Position numbers and translations under genes: made by a program. Of a DNA stretch of 5,985 bases, positions 5,427 to 5,985 are shown in pieces. The notes under the pieces are model-generated. The model was not told the origin of the DNA. It was given only the letters and a program-made list of their open reading frames with translations, and made no database searches. The stretch's first letter is position 1. Every line of letters begins with the position of its first letter. Location of the stretch: contig JABJQE010000321.1 of NCBI GenBank assembly GCA_018663565.1, positions 1 through 5,985 on the forward strand, written 5' to 3'. Source of the DNA: Phycisphaerae bacterium. GTDB lineage: Bacteria > Planctomycetota > Phycisphaerae > Phycisphaerales > SM1A02.

Positions 5427-5985
5427 ATGGCGAAGGACACATTTGTTCGCAACAAGCCGCACGTAAACGTCGGCACGATCGGTCATATCGATCACGGCAA
5501 AACTACGCTGACCGCGGCGATTACAACCCGGCAGGCAGCGAAGGGCTTGGGCGATGCCCGCGCCTTTGACGAAATTGACAACGCGCCCGAAGAGAAGGCT
5601 CGTGGCATCACGATCGCCACCAGTCATCAAGAGTATGAGTCGGACAACCGACACTATGCTCATGTTGATTGCCCTGGCCATGCTGACTATGTCAAGAACA
5701 TGATCACGGGTGCCGCCCAGATGGACGGCGCTATTCTCGTGGTTGCAGCGACCGACGGCCCAATGCCCCAGACGCGTGAGCACATCTTGCTCGCTCGACA
5801 GGTCGGCGTTCCGAAGATCGTTGTGTTCATGAACAAGTGCGATATGGTCGACGACGAAGAGCTTCTTGAGCTCGTCGAAATGGAAATTCGTGAGCTTCTT
5901 TCAGCCTACGACTTCCCAGGTGATGACATTCCAGTCATTCGTGGCTCAGCCCTCAAGTCACTTGAGTGCGAAGGCAAGGATGACG
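5427..5985 (+). CDS. tuf: Translation elongation factor Tu, 3' end missing
   Basis: EF-Tu delivers aminoacyl-tRNA to the ribosomal A site in a GTP-dependent way. The first 186 residues are seen; E. coli EF-Tu has 394, so the end of the GTPase domain and domains 2 and 3 lie beyond the window. The product begins MAKDTFVRNKPHVNVGTIG. The GTPase motifs are intact: G1 GHIDHGKT (19-26, Ile where E. coli has Val), switch I RGITI with the magnesium-binding Thr62, G3 DCPGH (81-85) with catalytic His85, G4 NKCD (136-139) and G5 GSAL (173-176). FDEIDNAPEEKARGITI and MITGAAQMDGAILVVAATDGP are near-identical to the family. The N-terminal start fits other EF-Tu proteins and is backed by AGGAG. It follows tRNA-Thr(GGT), as tufB follows thrT in E. 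coli. Confidence 0.98.
   Translation, partial: MAKDTFVRNKPHVNVGTIGHIDHGKTTLTAAITTRQAAKGLGDARAFDEIDNAPEEKARGITIATSHQEYESDNRHYAHVDCPGHADYVKNMITGAAQMDGAILVVAATDGPMPQTREHILLARQVGVPKIVVFMNKCDMVDDEELLELVEMEIRELLSAYDFPGDDIPVIRGSALKSLECEGKDD

Noticed and set aside
5257..5466. A 69-codon ORF from GTG 5257, and an 89-codon ORF from ATG 5300
   Set aside because: Both run out of frame into tuf, lack ribosome binding sites, and resemble no known family. Their Arg/Ala-rich content is what GC-rich spacer translates to.

Overview
All recognisable genes lie on the + strand. From left to right they are the 3' part of cysS, complete coaE, complete rho, one gene for a type IV pilin-like secreted protein, a tRNA-Thr(GGT) gene, and the 5' part of tuf (EF-Tu). 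Several traits suggest a planctomycete, probably of the Phycisphaerae type: the 'GHMTEDG..DGGGEDKM' form of CysRS, a Rho with a long Gly/Ser/Arg-rich N-terminal extension, an EF-Tu with GHIDHGKT instead of GHVDHGKT, and a large single-gene prepilin-like protein of the DUF1559/H-X9-DG kind. This placement is an inference from remembered family features, not from a search.

Positions 1-1933 hold cysS and coaE, which overlap by four bases (GTGA) and are probably translated in a coupled way. A 120-base spacer follows. It has no convincing terminator and ends in a C-rich, G-poor stretch. Rho starts at an ATG at 2054 behind a GAGG ribosome binding site. A 108-base spacer then leads to the pilin-like gene (GTG at 3800, ending 4972), the only gene here that is not obviously housekeeping.

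Positions 4973-5426 are the most interesting non-coding part. A good sigma70-type promoter (TTGCCA-N16-TACAAT) lies at 5036-5063. It is followed at once by a perfect 7-bp hairpin plus TTTTT, so a canonical intrinsic terminator sits in about the first 25 bases of the predicted transcript. Next come tRNA-Thr(GGT) at 5151-5222 and a 204-base spacer with at least four good stem-loops, including a 19-base perfect dyad, a UUCG tetraloop and a long stem with one mismatch. Then tuf begins at 5427 and runs off the window.

The cargo is core information processing: Cys-tRNA charging, CoA synthesis, transcription termination, a tRNA and its elongation factor. I found no CRISPR, transposon, toxin-antitoxin or phage signature, and no clear new gene system. 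The best candidates for something undescribed are regulatory: the promoter/terminator nesting before tRNA-Thr and the hairpin-rich leader of tuf.
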